Shown here piece after piece: positions 1 to 13,400 of a stretch of DNA of 64,000 nt. How positions within the stretch are numbered: position 1 is the first letter of the stretch; each line of letters starts with the position of its first letter. The notes beneath the pieces were generated by a model. It was given only the letters and a program-made list of their open reading frames with translations. It ran no database searches and had not been told where the DNA came from. The stretch lies in the NCBI RefSeq assembly GCF_031143425.1, contig NC_090437.1, forward strand, positions 1,178,780,863-1,178,844,862. The letters are read 5' to 3'. This DNA comes from Pleurodeles waltl (Eukaryota; Chordata; Amphibia; Caudata; Salamandridae). A program made the position numbers and the translations under genes.

Positions 1-1300
1 GTTAAAATGCTCTAACAATCTGTTAGCCTAGGTGTGGCAAGAGGGAGGGAACCTGATGTTCATCTCCTGCACACCTCATATGGATTTCACATATTTGGAC
101 ATGAAGATGACTCGATAGAAGCTCTTTGGGAAATCTCTTCCTGGTACTGATCCCAAACAAAACATTGCCTACCATAGGGCGGACTTACAATTGAAATTCA
201 CTTCCTGCCTACAGTTACTGGTAGTATTAGATACTAGAAGGGTCTAAAGTACTAATAATGTCTATTCTAGTATCTCAACAGATCCTCCGCCACACTGCAC
301 CACATGACACCTTTGACAACCAGTCTCACTAGGCTTCTAGCCAGTGAGTAACCTCTTTAAAAACATCTCCACAATCACACCCAAAGTAGGTCAGAAGAAG
401 TGTAGGTACTGACTTACACACTTGAAATCGATGATTCCTGGAACTTGAGCAGGTAACATCCAGGGTTCTCTAACCGTATACATACTACTGAAAGGCAAAC
501 AGCTTAGTAAACTCACAGCGTTCTCCTCCTGCGTAAACTAAGCATCACATGCAACCTCATGTAATGGAAACCACACTAAGAGATTCTTGCCCACACAATA
601 AATCTCCACTCTGTCCTTTGAAGTGCAAAGGTGAGGACGGGGAGAATTTTAGGTAGTGGGTACAGCTGCAGGGCCTTCATGAATGAGAGACTTTCAGGTC
701 TTGAAGTGCTTTAATTCTGGTACACACGTACAGCTCCCATCTTCTTACATCGCCAGTTAAAGTTTTGTGTTTTAACTTCGCCCTCCCTCTGCCAATCGAG
801 GCTTCTCTACCTCAGCTGTCATCTGCATAATCTTGGGATTGATTTCCTCCAGCGTTCAGGGGGCTACAAAACTGGATCAAAGTTGCTGAGTTGCCACAAT
901 AATGTATACTTATTGCACTCGCTTTTTTAAATGTTGTTCTCTGACATTAGTCGGCCTTCTACTGCTATAGCAGGTTATCATTTCATTTAATCTGGCTTTG
1001 TAATATAGTTTGCGCCACCAACACAATGCATAATTAGTGATTAAACAGCTCTGAGTGTAAGGTCATTATGCCGGATCATTAGGATGACCACCACGCATGG
1101 ATACAAATTCAGGGGAAGGACTGTAAAAAATCAGGCAGAAGGTCAAAATTCAGGGCAAAAGGTCAACTTTACGAACACATCGGCGACAACAAAACTGCCG
1201 TCATCATATTTTTCTCTTGCCCGGTGGGCGCCTATATTCGCGATACGATGACCAACTTTCTTGCTGATGAGCTGATTCAGCAATCATAGGAACGTCGGTC
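1..1300. other. Upstream non-coding stretch
   Basis: No convincing exon, RNA gene or intact mobile element is visible here. Composition is AT-rich until about 1170 and then becomes GC- and CpG-richer toward the receptor exon. It is probably the 5' flank of the receptor gene; no TATA box or other core promoter was assigned with confidence. Confidence 0.5.
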
Positions 1301-1891
1301 TATGGCGTAAGCAGTGCTGCTCCTCAAGGAGCATCGCCTCTTGATGTTCTGTGGCCTGTGCAGTGTAGAGGGGCAGTCATCGCCAGAAGGGCACGGCGGG
1401 ACAGCCAGCCGTCGCGCGAGTCCACGCCGCCCGAGCCACGCAAGTCTCTGTGCGCATGAGTCATGCCGGGAGCGCAGAGTAAGGTGTGCCTATTTCAGCC
1501 TGTGCGCGGACCTGGAGAATGAGCAGAGCAGCCTCCCTGCGCTCTCGAAGCAGGCGTCGCCCGGGAAATGTGCGTGTCTGCAAAGGTCCACCAGAAGCAG
1601 GGAAAGAGGATCAAATAGCTGTTTCTGTCCTTCCGCGGAAATCGGTAGCAGATGCCCCTCGGGAGCGGGCATGTGCAGGAAGGGCTGGTTAGAGGATGAA
1701 CAGTTCAGCACCCCGGACAGCTGCCTCGCGCTGCTCTCTGCGCTCTGGAAGCTTGCTTCGCCGGCGCTTGATCTGAAGAATGCGCGCCCGCCTTGGACCC
1801 TTAATCCGTCCGCCTGCAGTGCTGGAGTTCCACAGTTTCGCCCCAAACCTCCTCTAGTGTGAGCAAGGGGCCCATGGATACCCGTTGAGAG
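1300..1891 (+). promoter_or_regulatory. GC-rich 5' region and 5' leader of the receptor gene
   Basis: Between about 1300 and the receptor start the sequence is clearly richer in G, C and CpG than its surroundings, and this continues through exon 1, as in a CpG-island promoter. Overlapping open frames on both strands here are expected of GC-rich DNA and none resembles a known protein. A five-codon upstream frame (ATG at 1874, stop TGA at 1886-1888) sits just before the receptor ATG in the same frame. That TGA is the in-frame upstream stop that fixes the receptor start at 1892. Promoter status is inferred from composition only. Confidence 0.45.
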
Positions 1892-2559
1892 ATGCACTTG
1901 GTGGACATCCTGTTTGCGCTCTTCCTCTCTCTAGTTCTGCTTGTGTCTCTGCTCTCCAACTTGCTGGTGCTGATATGCTTCGTGTACAGCTCGGACCTAC
2001 GCAAGCAGGTGCCAGGGATGTTCCTGGTTAACCTGTCGTTCTGCAACCTGCTGTTGACCGTCCTAAACATGCCGTCTACCCTGCTGGGCATCCTGCGGGG
2101 CCAGCAGCCATTTGGGGACTGCGTCTGCCGGACGCTGGGCTTCTTGGAAACTTTTCTCACCGCCAACGCCATGCTTAGCATGGCTGCCCTCAGCATCGAC
2201 AAGTGGATAGCCGTGGTCTTTCCGCTCAGCTACACCAGTAAGATGCGGTACAAGGACGCTGTGCTCATGGTGGGCTACTCCTGGGTGCACTCGCTGGCCT
2301 TCCCACTGGCGGCCCTTCTTCTCTCGTGGTTCGAGTACAGCAGCCCCTACGCCTCGTGCACGCTGCACGTGAGGGACGAGGAGGAGAAGAGGCGCTTCAC
2401 CATTTTCACAATCGTCTTTCATGCTTGCAGCTTCATGCTGTCCCTGCTCATCCTGTGCTTCACCTACCTGAAGGTGCTCAAGGTGGCCAGGTTCCACTGC
2501 CGGCGCATTGATATCATCACCATGCAGACACTGGTGCTGCTGGTGGACATCCATCCCAG
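1892..2559 (+). CDS. gpr78: Orphan class A GPCR of the GPR26/GPR78 pair, exon 1 (TM1-TM5)
   Basis: Exon 1 encodes 222 complete codons plus two bases and ends at a consensus donor (CCCAG|GTAAGA). The protein starts with a hydrophobic TM1 containing SLLSNLLVL, TM2 with NLSFCNLLL and Asn at the usual Asp position, and TM3 ending in SIDKWIAVVFPLSY, where DKW replaces the DRY motif (the family has DRW or DQW). A Cys before TM3 (CVCRTLGF) and the ECL2 Cys (YASCTL) could form the usual disulfide. The end of the exon is the highly conserved VARFHCRRIDIITMQTL. GPR26 and GPR78 are orphan plasma-membrane receptors, with constitutive Gs-type signalling described for the family. Phrases such as FLVNLS, TLLGILRG, SLAF and SSPYASC favour GPR78 over GPR26, but some positions match GPR26 better, so the paralogue call is tentative. 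Family membership is near certain. Confidence 0.9.
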
Positions 2560-3465
2560 GTAAGAACATCACAGTGTAATCACAAATAATAAAAGGACAT
2601 TGACAATATCCTTCTGGTCAGGTGATTGATGTATTGACAGAACACAGAGTACGTGTTTTCTAATAGCTAATTTTCTCACCTCACCAAGATGACACTAGTT
2701 TATAACCAGGCTTCAACATTTGAACAAAAGCAAGCAATTCTGGCAAATCACTTCCTTGACTGACCTATATATTTTAAAATGCACCTTTAAAAGTTAACTG
2801 TTTTATGATGTAACAATTTGTGTTTATGTAGCGTTAATTATGTCCGTTTTCACAATTTCTAAAATACAAATAGCAGGTGTTACATTTAATGGAATTATAG
2901 CTGGATTACATTTATGGAGAAATTATTTAAAAGGTGATTACGATTATCTTCTGGCAACTCAAAGTTCTAGAAACCATACAGCCTTTATTGCTGAATATTT
3001 TGCAGTTTCTAAGCGCTGCAAATTACAGGTATTACTAGCATCGGTTTTAATGGCACTCAATCTGTTGGCCTCAGAACCATGAAAAGTTAAGCTGGTTCTA
3101 ACCGGACATCATTAGCTGATAACCAACATGTTACATGTTCTCTTCACTATGTCACATCCCTTTTATTTTATGTTTCCGGTCCTAGTTTATTTTGCAAAAT
3201 GACACTGCTAAAATAATAATGTTCTTGGTCTTACACTATGGAGAATTCCAAGTGTGACATGTGAAGAGTGACTCTTGTGTGGTAGCTATTCTGGTGTTTG
3301 TAGTCCGTATTCCATGGTTATGGATGCTTTTTCCTGCTTGGCATCCACGGTTTGGCATAAGACTGCAGTGGAGTAGATAGTGGGATGGTTCAAATGATGC
3401 ACCTTATTTGAAACACCTCTGTAGTGTTTCTCCACCCTAACCAGAACTCTATGATTCCCTTCCAG

Positions 3466-3579
3466 CGTGAGACAGAGGTGCATCAGTGAGCAGAAAAGGA
3501 GGCGACAACGAGCCACTAAGAAAATAAGTATATTTATCGGATCTTTTGTGATCTGCTTTGCTCCTTACATAATTACAAG
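3466..3579 (+). CDS. gpr78: GPR26/GPR78-type receptor, exon 2 (ICL3 and TM6)
   Basis: This 114-bp exon lies after a 906-bp intron. The acceptor is CCCTTCCAG|C and the donor is ACAAG|GTCAGT. The split Ser codon from exon 1 joins in frame to VRQRCISEQKRRRQRATKKI and then to TM6 ISIFIGSFVICFAPYIIT, with a final Arg codon split across the next intron. The basic EQKRRRQRATKKI segment and CFAPY are signatures of this receptor pair; VRQRC resembles GPR78, and KRRRQRATKK resembles GPR26. The next exon (TM7 and tail) was not found in the remaining 60 kb, so the gene is partial in this window. Intron phases agree with the conserved three-exon structure of the family. Confidence 0.9.
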
Positions 3580-6500
3580 GTCAGTATTACTAAGCCAAGC
3601 TCTATTCTCTCCCCCTCAATGTGAGCAGTTCCTGGATACATCTCGCTTGATATAACCAGAATTTCAGCATTTGTTGCAATGGGCTGGTCGGTTTTATAAG
3701 CTAAGTTTTGATTGGTGGATTGTGTAATTTCAAGGTCTTTATGTATAGTAAACATTGATAACCTCCTGTTTCGTGTGCAAATAAGCTTTGCAAAGCTAGT
3801 AGTTCTGGCGTTGGCTGTCAGATTTTTCTGTCATTGCCACAGCTTGTTTTGTTCTGTAAAGGGTTTCGGGAACTTTATTGCTGTGGGATCTTTGGGTTCC
3901 CTAATAAAATGTAAAATCTGTAAAATAAACATCGACTAAAAGAAATAATTTTTAGTCTTAAACAACACACTGTGGCATAGTAGTTCTGAGCACTGAAGAG
4001 AACTACTTTTTGTGTGAATGTGCTCTTTGTAAAAGAGCAAAATACAGCTCCCTCACGGAATAATTAGTCAATGGCTGACTTTGGCTGACTAATTCCTCCA
4101 TGCCATAGCTGTTTTGGGTGGAAGAAAAATGTGAATGACACAATAACAAACCAATGAATGAAGAGGGTTTCCCTAAATTCACCATAATGTCTTGGCTAGC
4201 ACCAGATCTAAAAACCATTTCCTGAACCAAAGTGTTGAAAAAAGAGAACCATGGTTCATACTGCTGTTGTTCATGGAACAGAGTTTAGGTATAAGACCGC
4301 TGAAGCTTCATGGGCGTCAGCCCCTCTAATGGTTAGGTGATTGCACACACCTCTCTGAGAAGGGGTTTGTCGATTACTTGTGCGGCTCACGTTTTGCTCT
4401 CTATTCTATGACTTTATTTAAGTGTACAAAAACAATCATAAGTTGCCTAGAAAGTGACCTTGATAGGCGACCTACCGGTCTGCAAATGAAAACAAAAAAG
4501 AGGTAACTTTGTTATGCAGTAGAGTGTAAAGTTATGTGCAGTGAACTGAATATATTGTATCACAATAATAACTGAGCATTATTTTTACACAAGAGTAATC
4601 TCGTGAAATTCCTTATTAAAGGGTTCAACATATTTTATATAATTTCCATATTCCTTTCCATTACACATTTTGAGTTATAGAAGACTTGGTTCGAGTCCAA
4701 AATGTCTTACGAGAAGTATGAAATTACATGTGTGCTGTGGCTACATGCAGAAGTGAAGCTATCATTGGTGCATCAGGTGTAGTTGCACTGGAACCTAGAG
4801 CTCTCAGGGCCCATTGAACCTTGATAATTGCTGTATGTTTAGTATTCCAAAAGCAGCCAACGTGGCTATTTTCAATGCTTGCACTAGGGCCCATGGTATC
4901 CTTGGTACGCTACTCTCACTATGTGACTTTAGAAAACTGTATGGGAAATAAATTGAGCTAATATCTTCCATACGTTTTGTACAAGGAGGCATGCTTGTAT
5001 ACAGATGTCACAGAGATGTCCTAATGAGCGGAAGTCACACAACGTAAACTAATAAGCAGATTCACCACAAAATGTGTGTTTCTCCTCTCCCTCGCTTCTC
5101 CTTTTGACACAGTTGCTATATGACTAGGAACTATATGTGCGCGGTGGGGCCTGATTTCCTTGACATCCACATGTTATGTTTAAAAATACATTCAATCTGA
5201 ATAAATGGAACTCATTTACATAGTGGTTATTTGCATTTTTCAGCAGTCCTCTCTTTAAACCTTGGCATTGAGAGCCTATCCTTAGCAGCAAAACTGGACG
5301 CCTATCATTCCCAAAGATCCTTGCTTATTTTATAGATTTCCTTTGTGATCCACCACTTAATGTGTGCAGTTTTGTTTGTTGAAGCATTTGGCGATGTTTA
5401 AATATGAAAACATGCAACTACAGCGTCTCTTCCATATGTTTCCTTGGCACAGCAGCAGACGCAAAAGCAGTCAAGTGCATAGATGCTAGCACACATTTCA
5501 GTGCCAGCTGCACACACTGTTTGGCGCCAGATCACCCTAGAGTATTTTTTTTAAATGCAGATTTTAGCCTAAATCTGTCTCACTGATTGGAGTAGCTCCA
5601 GGGATAACCGTGGAATTGAATGCTTTCGAGGGCATTGTCTTCATTTGCATACCTTCCAATGAGTCAGCTTGTGTGGTTCTTAATGTCTCTTTTTTGTAAG
5701 TTCTGAGCGACCACTTCACCCCCTTAAACATTGTCATCACCTGAGGTCACTCGTTCTAGAAAGAGGCTGCAGAGCATGGGAAGAGAGATGCTTATAATTG
5801 GCTGGCTAGGTAAGAACAAAGGCTTATGGCATCCATATTTCCCTATCCTTAGATCACAAAAGTAGATTATTATGTGGATCTGCCATTTTCAAGATCCACA
5901 CTCATGTACAAAAAGATGATGGCAAAGATCAAATTGCAGCAGCTGCACTTCCTCAGCCGCATCACCGGACAACAGTAACGTCCTAGACCACAAAGCAGTC
6001 CGAGAAGGTGCAGGCTTCTCAGATATTCAGGTTGATTGTCCGGCATGACTAAATATAGAGACCAATTCTGACTGGTCAAAAGACAGCCAACCAGAACTGT
6101 TGCTAAAACAACAAGGCGGTTTAGCTGATATGGTTGGCTACCCGTCAGTCAACCAAAATATCTGCCCCCTTTGTTGAGATTATTCACTTTAGATGTGTGG
6201 AAACCAATCTTGATAGCAGAGCGAGCCTGCAACTTTCACAAACGGCCTTGCCGTGTAAGGAGGTGGGGAAAGTACGTAAGAGGTGGATCTATTGGAGAAA
6301 TACAAAATATAATTTAAGAGTAGATTTGAATTAAGTAACATCATCTAAACTATATGAATTCCACCTGCCTGTTATTCCCGCAAAACGTATCTTTGATCAC
6401 TAGTAAAAATACGACCACACACCATTCTATGCCAAAATCCTCCAAATAATTTATGATCTGCAATTTGTCCGACATACCATGGTCTTTTTGAAGGATTGGA

Positions 6501-9130
6501 AGGCTATTATTTAAAATAAGTTTCTTCAAAAGGAATTAACATATTGTGCAGGTTTACAACGGTTCAATTGTCACTTTGTTTTGTTTGAGGTGTTATAAAG
6601 AAGTAACAGTATGGGCAGTTCTGTAATATCCAATATGCAGCCATCGTTAAGAGGCTTGACATCCTTTATGGAGAGTAAAGCCCATATGTACTAAGACATT
6701 TTCCCATAGACACAGAATGGGTAAAACCCTTTGATACATCAAGAACTAAAACCTGAAAACCTGCTTTTCATGAGGCTGTGTCTTAAGTAAGGCAATATAA
6801 TCTATGTATCACATACCCCTGGCAAACGTACACCTGAAGATTGCAGAAGGAAGTACCAACCAGAAGGTGTTCTATGCTTCCCATAGCAACCGACAAGTGG
6901 AGACTTTGGGAAGTGGAGGAAGGCTGTCATGACAATTGAGACACCTTTTGTAAAGGGAGAAATGATATGTATCAGATAATCAGGTGCAGCACTGGCTTCT
7001 TTGTAAACCTGAACAGTCAGTTCATAGTACAGAGGAAGGTAATGTCACAGTCTTGACACAGCGTGACTCGGCATTCATGATCCCTGATCCTGCTCTTTGA
7101 GTGGGGAGTCATGTGCTCAAACCCCATTTGAAGGACATCATAATCTGCCTGTAGCTCTTTTAAAACCAAATGTGCGTGGTAACATAACGTATTGGAGCAA
7201 TAAGGAAAATTAGAACATTTGAGGTCAAAAGTTATATTGCAGAGAATCTCTAAACAGTAGGTGAAGGGTGAGGTATTTTATGTGACCAGTAATACCAGAG
7301 AGGGCGCCATTTAAAATGGCATATGGGATGTTTTCTGTGATGTCACCGATGTCAATTGTGATGCCAGCTAACAGCCCGTGTGAGTCCATGCACTGTTCAT
7401 GGAGATATTACGTGTCAGTTTGCACAGCTATCTTAACTCCTGAATTTCAGCGGTATTTACTTTTTAGACTGTGCCATAACTGCCACTTCAGGTGGGGTTT
7501 TAAATGGAATTGTAAAGCTGTTTGTTTACTAAATGTATGCTTTTGTTTGCTGATTATAATCATCCAGTTAGTTCCAGCATAACCTTAACTATCACTCAGG
7601 TTTTGTGATAGTATTCTGCATGCAATAGGTTCTGGGTCAAGCTCTACAAAGAATACCCGCAGAACCATCACAGCTTGGTCTCTGTCTATGCCCTCAAGGT
7701 CCAGGTACAGCATGGCATTTGACCATGGTGTGTATCCAATTCTCATGCTCTCAGTACCCACAGAGCTTGGCTTGCATATATAACCTACAGACACTGAATG
7801 AAAATCATGTTTTTTGTCTGTGCTCGTTATCCAAAGCCTAAGCCATCTTTAACCAACGGTCATATGACCTAAGGACAACTGGAAAGTATGGGGGCATCTT
7901 GGGCCATGCCCTATACCCAGAAGGTATGCCCAGAGTTTCTTGCAGCCATGCTCTACACCCACTGAGTGCAAAGCATGCTATGACTCCGTACTCCACACCT
8001 AAACCTTATGCTCTTAGTAATAACACATCACCACATTTGGCCATGCACATCATTCACTGGAATAAGGACATGGCTTTTGGAATATCCTTCGGCCACATCT
8101 TGTATTTAGCATTCTAGTCTCGAACAAACACTGAGTGTGGCCTGTAGCTATTCCCAATAGCCAGAGTCAGTAGTAATTCTAACCACTAACCTACGTACAC
8201 ATTGTGTACAAACATTAGCTAGTGGCACTTGAAAAAGGAGAGCAGAAGGTGCAGCAGGACCACCTCACCTGACAACGTTGAAGGAGGTGAGATTGACAAT
8301 GAGGATAAAGAGACAGACACCTTTTTCATCTGACAGCATCCACTATGCTTTCAGACCAGAATCTCTTCTGAAAAACTAGAGATAATTATTTTAACATGAA
8401 TATCTATGCTTTGGTTTTCCTTCCGTGTCCGCACAGTGTGGGGTCTTGGAACTTGAACTTAGTGACTTTGTTACTGGGCTATATTGGAGTATGACAGGAA
8501 AAGGCTGGACACAGCATATGTCTCTATGTCTCCTCTCTTCCGATTGTGTAATTCTCTCCTGAAACTGCCTTGTTTATGCTCCCTTGAATCATCTGAGAGT
8601 CCACCATAAAGCTTTGCCTCCTACATAAGAAAGCTCTTCTCAATCACTTGCATGTCTTGTGCCTATAGCATCAAATCACCATTGACCCTTTTTAGACCTC
8701 CTCTGCTATCTTTCCTTTCCATAGATGGGGGCCATTGCCAAAGCCTCTCCTGGCTGCTCAACAACATGCCGCAGTTGCTGTCATCTATGTTCCCATTCTG
8801 TGACACTGAACAAAGACTTCCTGCTTGTATCTGTGGGCGGCTTGAAGCAGTCTGCCAAACTCTGCCCTGCACGGGTCTCTACACACACATAAAACCCTAC
8901 CGACCAGAATTTGCTTTGACTCCCCACTGGGAAAATGAGATTTAGTTTATGCCAATTGTTAGACTTTTCATCCTTGGCGAGGTCTCTTTTAACTTTTTGC
9001 CTCTGTTTCCCAGGTTGTTGATGTGTGCTGGACTCTGGTTTTGCTGTTTTTGTTACTCTGGGCACTTTACCACTGCTAACCAGTGCAAAAGTGCAAGTGC
9101 TCCTATACAAAATGTTTATGTAATTGGTTC
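3580..9130. other. Intronic or intergenic non-coding DNA
   Basis: This is probably the start of receptor intron 2. It is mostly AT-rich unique-looking sequence with no open frame that resembles a protein and no transposase or reverse transcriptase remnant that I can recognise. The stretch at 8640-9130 grades into the dispersed repeat described next. Confidence 0.5.
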
Positions 9131-9445
9131 ATCCATGATTGGCATATTTGATTTACTGGTATGTCCCTAGTACAGTGCACTAGAAGTGCCCAGGGCCTGT
9201 AAATCAAATGCTACTAGTGGGCCTGCAGCACTGGTTGTGCCACCCACATGAGTAGCTCTGTAATCATGTCTCAGACCTGCCACTGCAGTGTCTGTGTGTG
9301 CAGTTTTAAACTGTAAATTCGACTTGGCAAGTGTACCCACTTGCCAGGCCTAAACCTTCCCTTTTCTTACATATAAGACACCCCTAATGTAGGCCCTAGG
9401 TGGCCCAAGGGCAGGGTGCAGTGTATGGTTAAGGTAGGAAATATA

Positions 9446-10485
9446 GGCCCTCATTACAACCCTGGCGGTCAGTGGGGAAGTGGTGGTAATACCGCAAAAA
9501 GGCCGGCGGTAAAGAAAATGAAATTACAAGCCTGGTGGTGACCGCCATGCAAAACTTCTCCACTCCCGAGTGGGAATGACCGCAGGGCTGGAGACTTCGG
9601 TCTCCAGCCCGGCGTCCGTCACTACACTGCTGGCGGTATCACGAAACCCGCATACTGCCATGGATTTTGTGGGGTTCTGTACCACCACAAAATCCATAGC
9701 GGTAGGCACTGTCAATGCAAGGGAATATGTCTCCACCCCCTTCCCAGAGTCCTCCCCCCAAACCCACGACCCCCCTATCGCCCCCCAAAAGTGGTAGGAC
9801 CCCCCTCCCCTCACCCCACCAACATTGACACACACACCCCCCCTACATGCACACTCACACAACTACACATACACGCACACATACACGCACACACATACAC
9901 ACAGACATACACACAGACATACACGCACACATTTTCCATACACACAACACACCCCGCATGCATACATGCACTCACACAACCCCTCTACACACTCACACCC
10001 CCATGCACGCACGCAATACTCAACACCCCCTCACTCCCCTCCCCTAGCGGACGATCACCTTACCTGGTCCGGTGATCCTCCGGGAGGGAACGGGATCCAT
10101 GGGGGCTGCTCCGCCGCCAGCTCCCTGTCACCAGAACACCGCCACACCGAATCCTGGGAAGTGATTCGGTGGGCGGTGTTCTGATGACGTGGCAGTGGAG
10201 GTGGGGCAGCCTCCACTTCTCCGCCAACTGCCAGTATGGCTGCTGTCGGCTCTCCGTCTGGAAAAGGGCAGAGGGCTGCCAGCAGTCATAATAAGCTGTG
10301 CGGAAAACCGCCTGCAGTGGCGGTCTTCAGCACGGCTGTACCTCGGCGGTCTTGCGAAAAGACGGATGAGGTCCAAATGATGCCCATAGGCCCTCATTAC
10401 AACCGTGGCAGTCGGTGGAGAAGTGGTGGTAATACTGCAAACAGGCCGGCGGTAAAAAAAATGAAATTACAAGCATGGCGGTGAC
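9446..10485 (+). mobile_element. Harbinger-like non-autonomous segment bounded by ~97-bp direct repeats
   Basis: Two direct copies of a ~97-bp sequence starting GGCCCTCATTACAACC lie at 9446-9543 and 10389-10485, each preceded by ATA. This start resembles the right terminus of the complete Harbinger element in the window (GGCCCTCATTCTGACC) and the MITE at 14496 (GGGCCTGATTACAAC). Inside are two strong hairpins (9587-9610 and around 9659-9699) and a CA-rich simple repeat. No terminal copy in inverted orientation was found, so this is not a simple intact MITE: it could be two nested left ends or a rearranged copy. No coding capacity. Confidence 0.5.
9826..10020. repeat. CA-rich degenerate microsatellite
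   Basis: Irregular runs of CACA, CATACA and CACGCACA fill this stretch. Open reading frames across it (His/Thr-rich) are artefacts of the simple repeat. Confidence 0.85.
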
Positions 10486-13400
10486 TCTCAAGCATTAACT
10501 GCTAACCAGGACCCCAGTGATTATGCTCTCTCCCTTCTAACTTGGTTGCTAGATTCTCTTGTCACCCCACATTTGGCATACTGGTACCCCCATGTAACTA
10601 CCTAGTATATGGTACCTATGTACCCAGGGTATTGGGGTACCAGGGGATCCCTATGGGCTGCAGCATGTTTTGTGATACCCGTAGGGTGCCCACCCAAGGT
10701 GTTCTGCAGGTCTGCCATTGCAGCCTGGGTGAAAGGGTGCATACACCCTTCCACTACCAGGTCACTGGACCAGGTCATTGCAAGTCACCCCTATGGCAAG
10801 CCCTCCTAGCCCAGAGGGCAGGGTACCAGTATCTGTGTATGGAGGCACCCCTGCACTAGCAGAGGTGCCCTCACAAACTCCAGTTCCATTTTCCTGGACT
10901 TCATAAGTGTGCGGGACGCCATTTTATGCGTGTACTGGACATAGGTCACTACTTATGTCCAGCTACATAAGAGAAACTCAGAACCTTGGTATGTATAATA
11001 TCAAAAATGACAGAATCATACCCCAGTACTTTTGCAAGTATTGGTTGTATGATTCCATGCACTCTGGGGGCTCCTTAGAGGACCCCCCAGCATTGCTACC
11101 ACCAATCTTCCAGGGTTTTCTGGGCAGCCCCAGCTGCTGCTACCCCTCAGACAGGTTTCTGCCCTCCTGCTGCTGGATCTGCTCAAACCCAGGAAGGCAG
11201 AACAAAGGATTTCCATTGGGAGAGGGGTGTTACACCCTCTCCCTTTGGAAATAGGTGTGACTGTCTGGGAGGGTAGCCTCTCCAAGTCACTGGTTTTGCT
11301 TTGAAGGGCACATTTGGTGCCCTCTGTGCGTAAACCAGTCTACACCAGTTCAGGGACCCCCAGTCCCTTCTCTGGTGCGAAGCTGGACAATGGAAAGGGG
11401 AGTGACCACTCATAGAGTCCCTGGGTTCTGCCATCTTGATACCAAGGTTGGCAGGAAACTCTGGGAGCATCTGATTGGCCTGGCCAGGCAGACAATGCCA
11501 AAGCCCTCTCCTGATAGGTGCTTACCTGGTTAAGTGACCAGTCACCCTTTCAGGGCTATTTAGGGTCTCTCGCAGGTGGGTCCTCAGACTCGGCTTGCAA
11601 GATTCCAGCAGGACTCCTCTGCAACCTTCACTTTGGCTTCTGTCCACCGAACCGTGACTGGATCCTCCAGGAACTGACAAGCTGCAGATCCATGAGGAAG
11701 ACTCTTCTGCAACATTGAATTCAGAGTTCCTGCCAGCTTTGCAACAATTCCCTCACCATGCATCCTCAGAAGACTGCAACTCTTCAGCCTGCACAAGAAG
11801 AAGAAGGAATCTCCCTTGGAGTGAAGCTGTCACTCCCCTGCAACCGCAGGAACCTACAGCAAGTGATGACCGGCTGCGTGGATCCCCTCTCCTGCTGAGC
11901 TGCATGAATCCTGCATCATGGGTGGTGGTCTGGAGTGGTCCTGACGGTCCTCTCTACCAGCTGTCCCACTTGTGTGTAGGTAAGCCCTTGTCTTCCCATG
12001 CAGGACAGTACCCCTGTGCACCAAGCCCATTGCAGCTGCCAAGGCTTGTTTGTGTCTCCTCCAAGGGATCTTCAGGTGACGTGCAGCTCCAGTACCCAGC
12101 ACTCCTTCCTGCAAATCCAAGCCTCCTGCGTGGTTCTCCTGCACCATGGGATCCTCTTTTGTAGTGCTTCGTGGGCTCCTTTTTGCACCTTCTGTGTCCT
12201 CATACTGTGGGACTCCTGTGGGTGCTGCCTCTGTTCCTGTGGACTCTCTGTGATGGTGAGTTTCCCCTGAGACTCCCTCTCCTAAGTTGAGTCCTCCTGG
12301 GCCTTGCTGGTCCCTGGCAGCACCTCTTATCCGCCAACCTCGAGTTTGCCTTTGCCAAGGCTTGTGGTGGAAATCCATCACTGACTACCATCTGTAATCT
12401 TCCTTTCAGCGTGGGACACCTTCTGCATCCATAAGAAACTCTCCTCCGGCTCCTGGGCTGCAGTGTTGACCTGTTCTTCTTCACTGTCTACGAACTCCTG
12501 CATCTTCAGTATGGTGGTTAGAGGCCCCCACTGGACTCTGTTATGCCTTCTGGACTTGGTCCTCTCTCTTCACAGTCTTCTCCTCCAGGAATCCACCACC
12601 GGTTTCTTGCAGTTTTGTCTTTGTGTCTTCTTTTCTTCCTTTTCTTCTTTGTGGGTGGTTTGGGGAAAATCCTCAGATTTACTCTTTCCTTCCTGGTCGC
12701 GGGGGTGTTGTGATATTTACCTCTGTGGGTTTTCTGGTACCCCCAGCTCCCCTCTAAACTATCCAATTACCCTGGGTGGGAGTTCCAAATTCTCATTCCA
12801 TTTTTCTAGTTATGGGTTGGGCTCCCTCGAGGGTCACTATTGCATATTTTATTTTACATTGTTTTACACTGTTTTCTAACCATTTCTTATGCCTATCTCT
12901 AATTGCTATTGTTTATATATTGTGTTTACTTATCTTCTAAGGTAGTATTACCCCTATAGTATTATTGGTATTGTGTTACTGTAATAAAATACTTTTATTT
13001 TTGTAACACTGAGTGTTTTCTTCCATTTGTGTAAGTGCTGTGTGTGACAACAGTGATATTGAATGAGCTTTGCATGTCTCCTAGATAAGCCTTAGCTGCT
13101 CATCCACAGCTACCTCTAGAGAGCCTGGCTTCTAGACACTGCCTACATTACACTAATAGGGGATACTTGGACCTGGCATAAGGTGTAAGTACCTCAGGTA
13201 CCCACCACACACCAGGCCAGCTTCCTACACTGCTCCTCTGTTGTTGCCAGCTCCATCTCTTATTCCATATAATTAACAACTCTTGTCATTGATGTGATCC
13301 TGAGCAAGATGCCTTGCTTCATGTGCCTCAGGCCTCTGATCTTAAAAAAGTGAAATATTCAAGCACTCATGCGAAAGCTGTATTAGGCGCTATACAAAGC

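Larger units (their letters stand above)
9130..13229 (-). repeat. Large dispersed repeat, LTR-like, reverse orientation
   Basis: On the minus strand this begins TGTAGGAAGCTGGCC at 13229. Its distal part, 9130-9440, reads as the same family as 15500-15790 (opposite orientation) and 35020-35330 (same orientation): the shared text includes a tract around TGCTACTAGTGGGCC and a nearby TGTGCAGTTTTAAA. The TGTAGG end and lack of protein-coding content suggest an LTR-type or non-autonomous element. It is interrupted by the Harbinger-like segment at 9446-10485. The left boundary is uncertain and the interval may hold more than one element. From memory such sequences are very common in newt genomes, but this was not checked. 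Confidence 0.5.

Noticed and set aside
9791..10184. His/Thr-rich open frames
   Set aside because: They translate a CA-rich microsatellite.
11715..12484. Open frames of 90-175 codons on both strands
   Set aside because: They lie in a dispersed repeat, have no recognisable domain and overlap each other on opposite strands.
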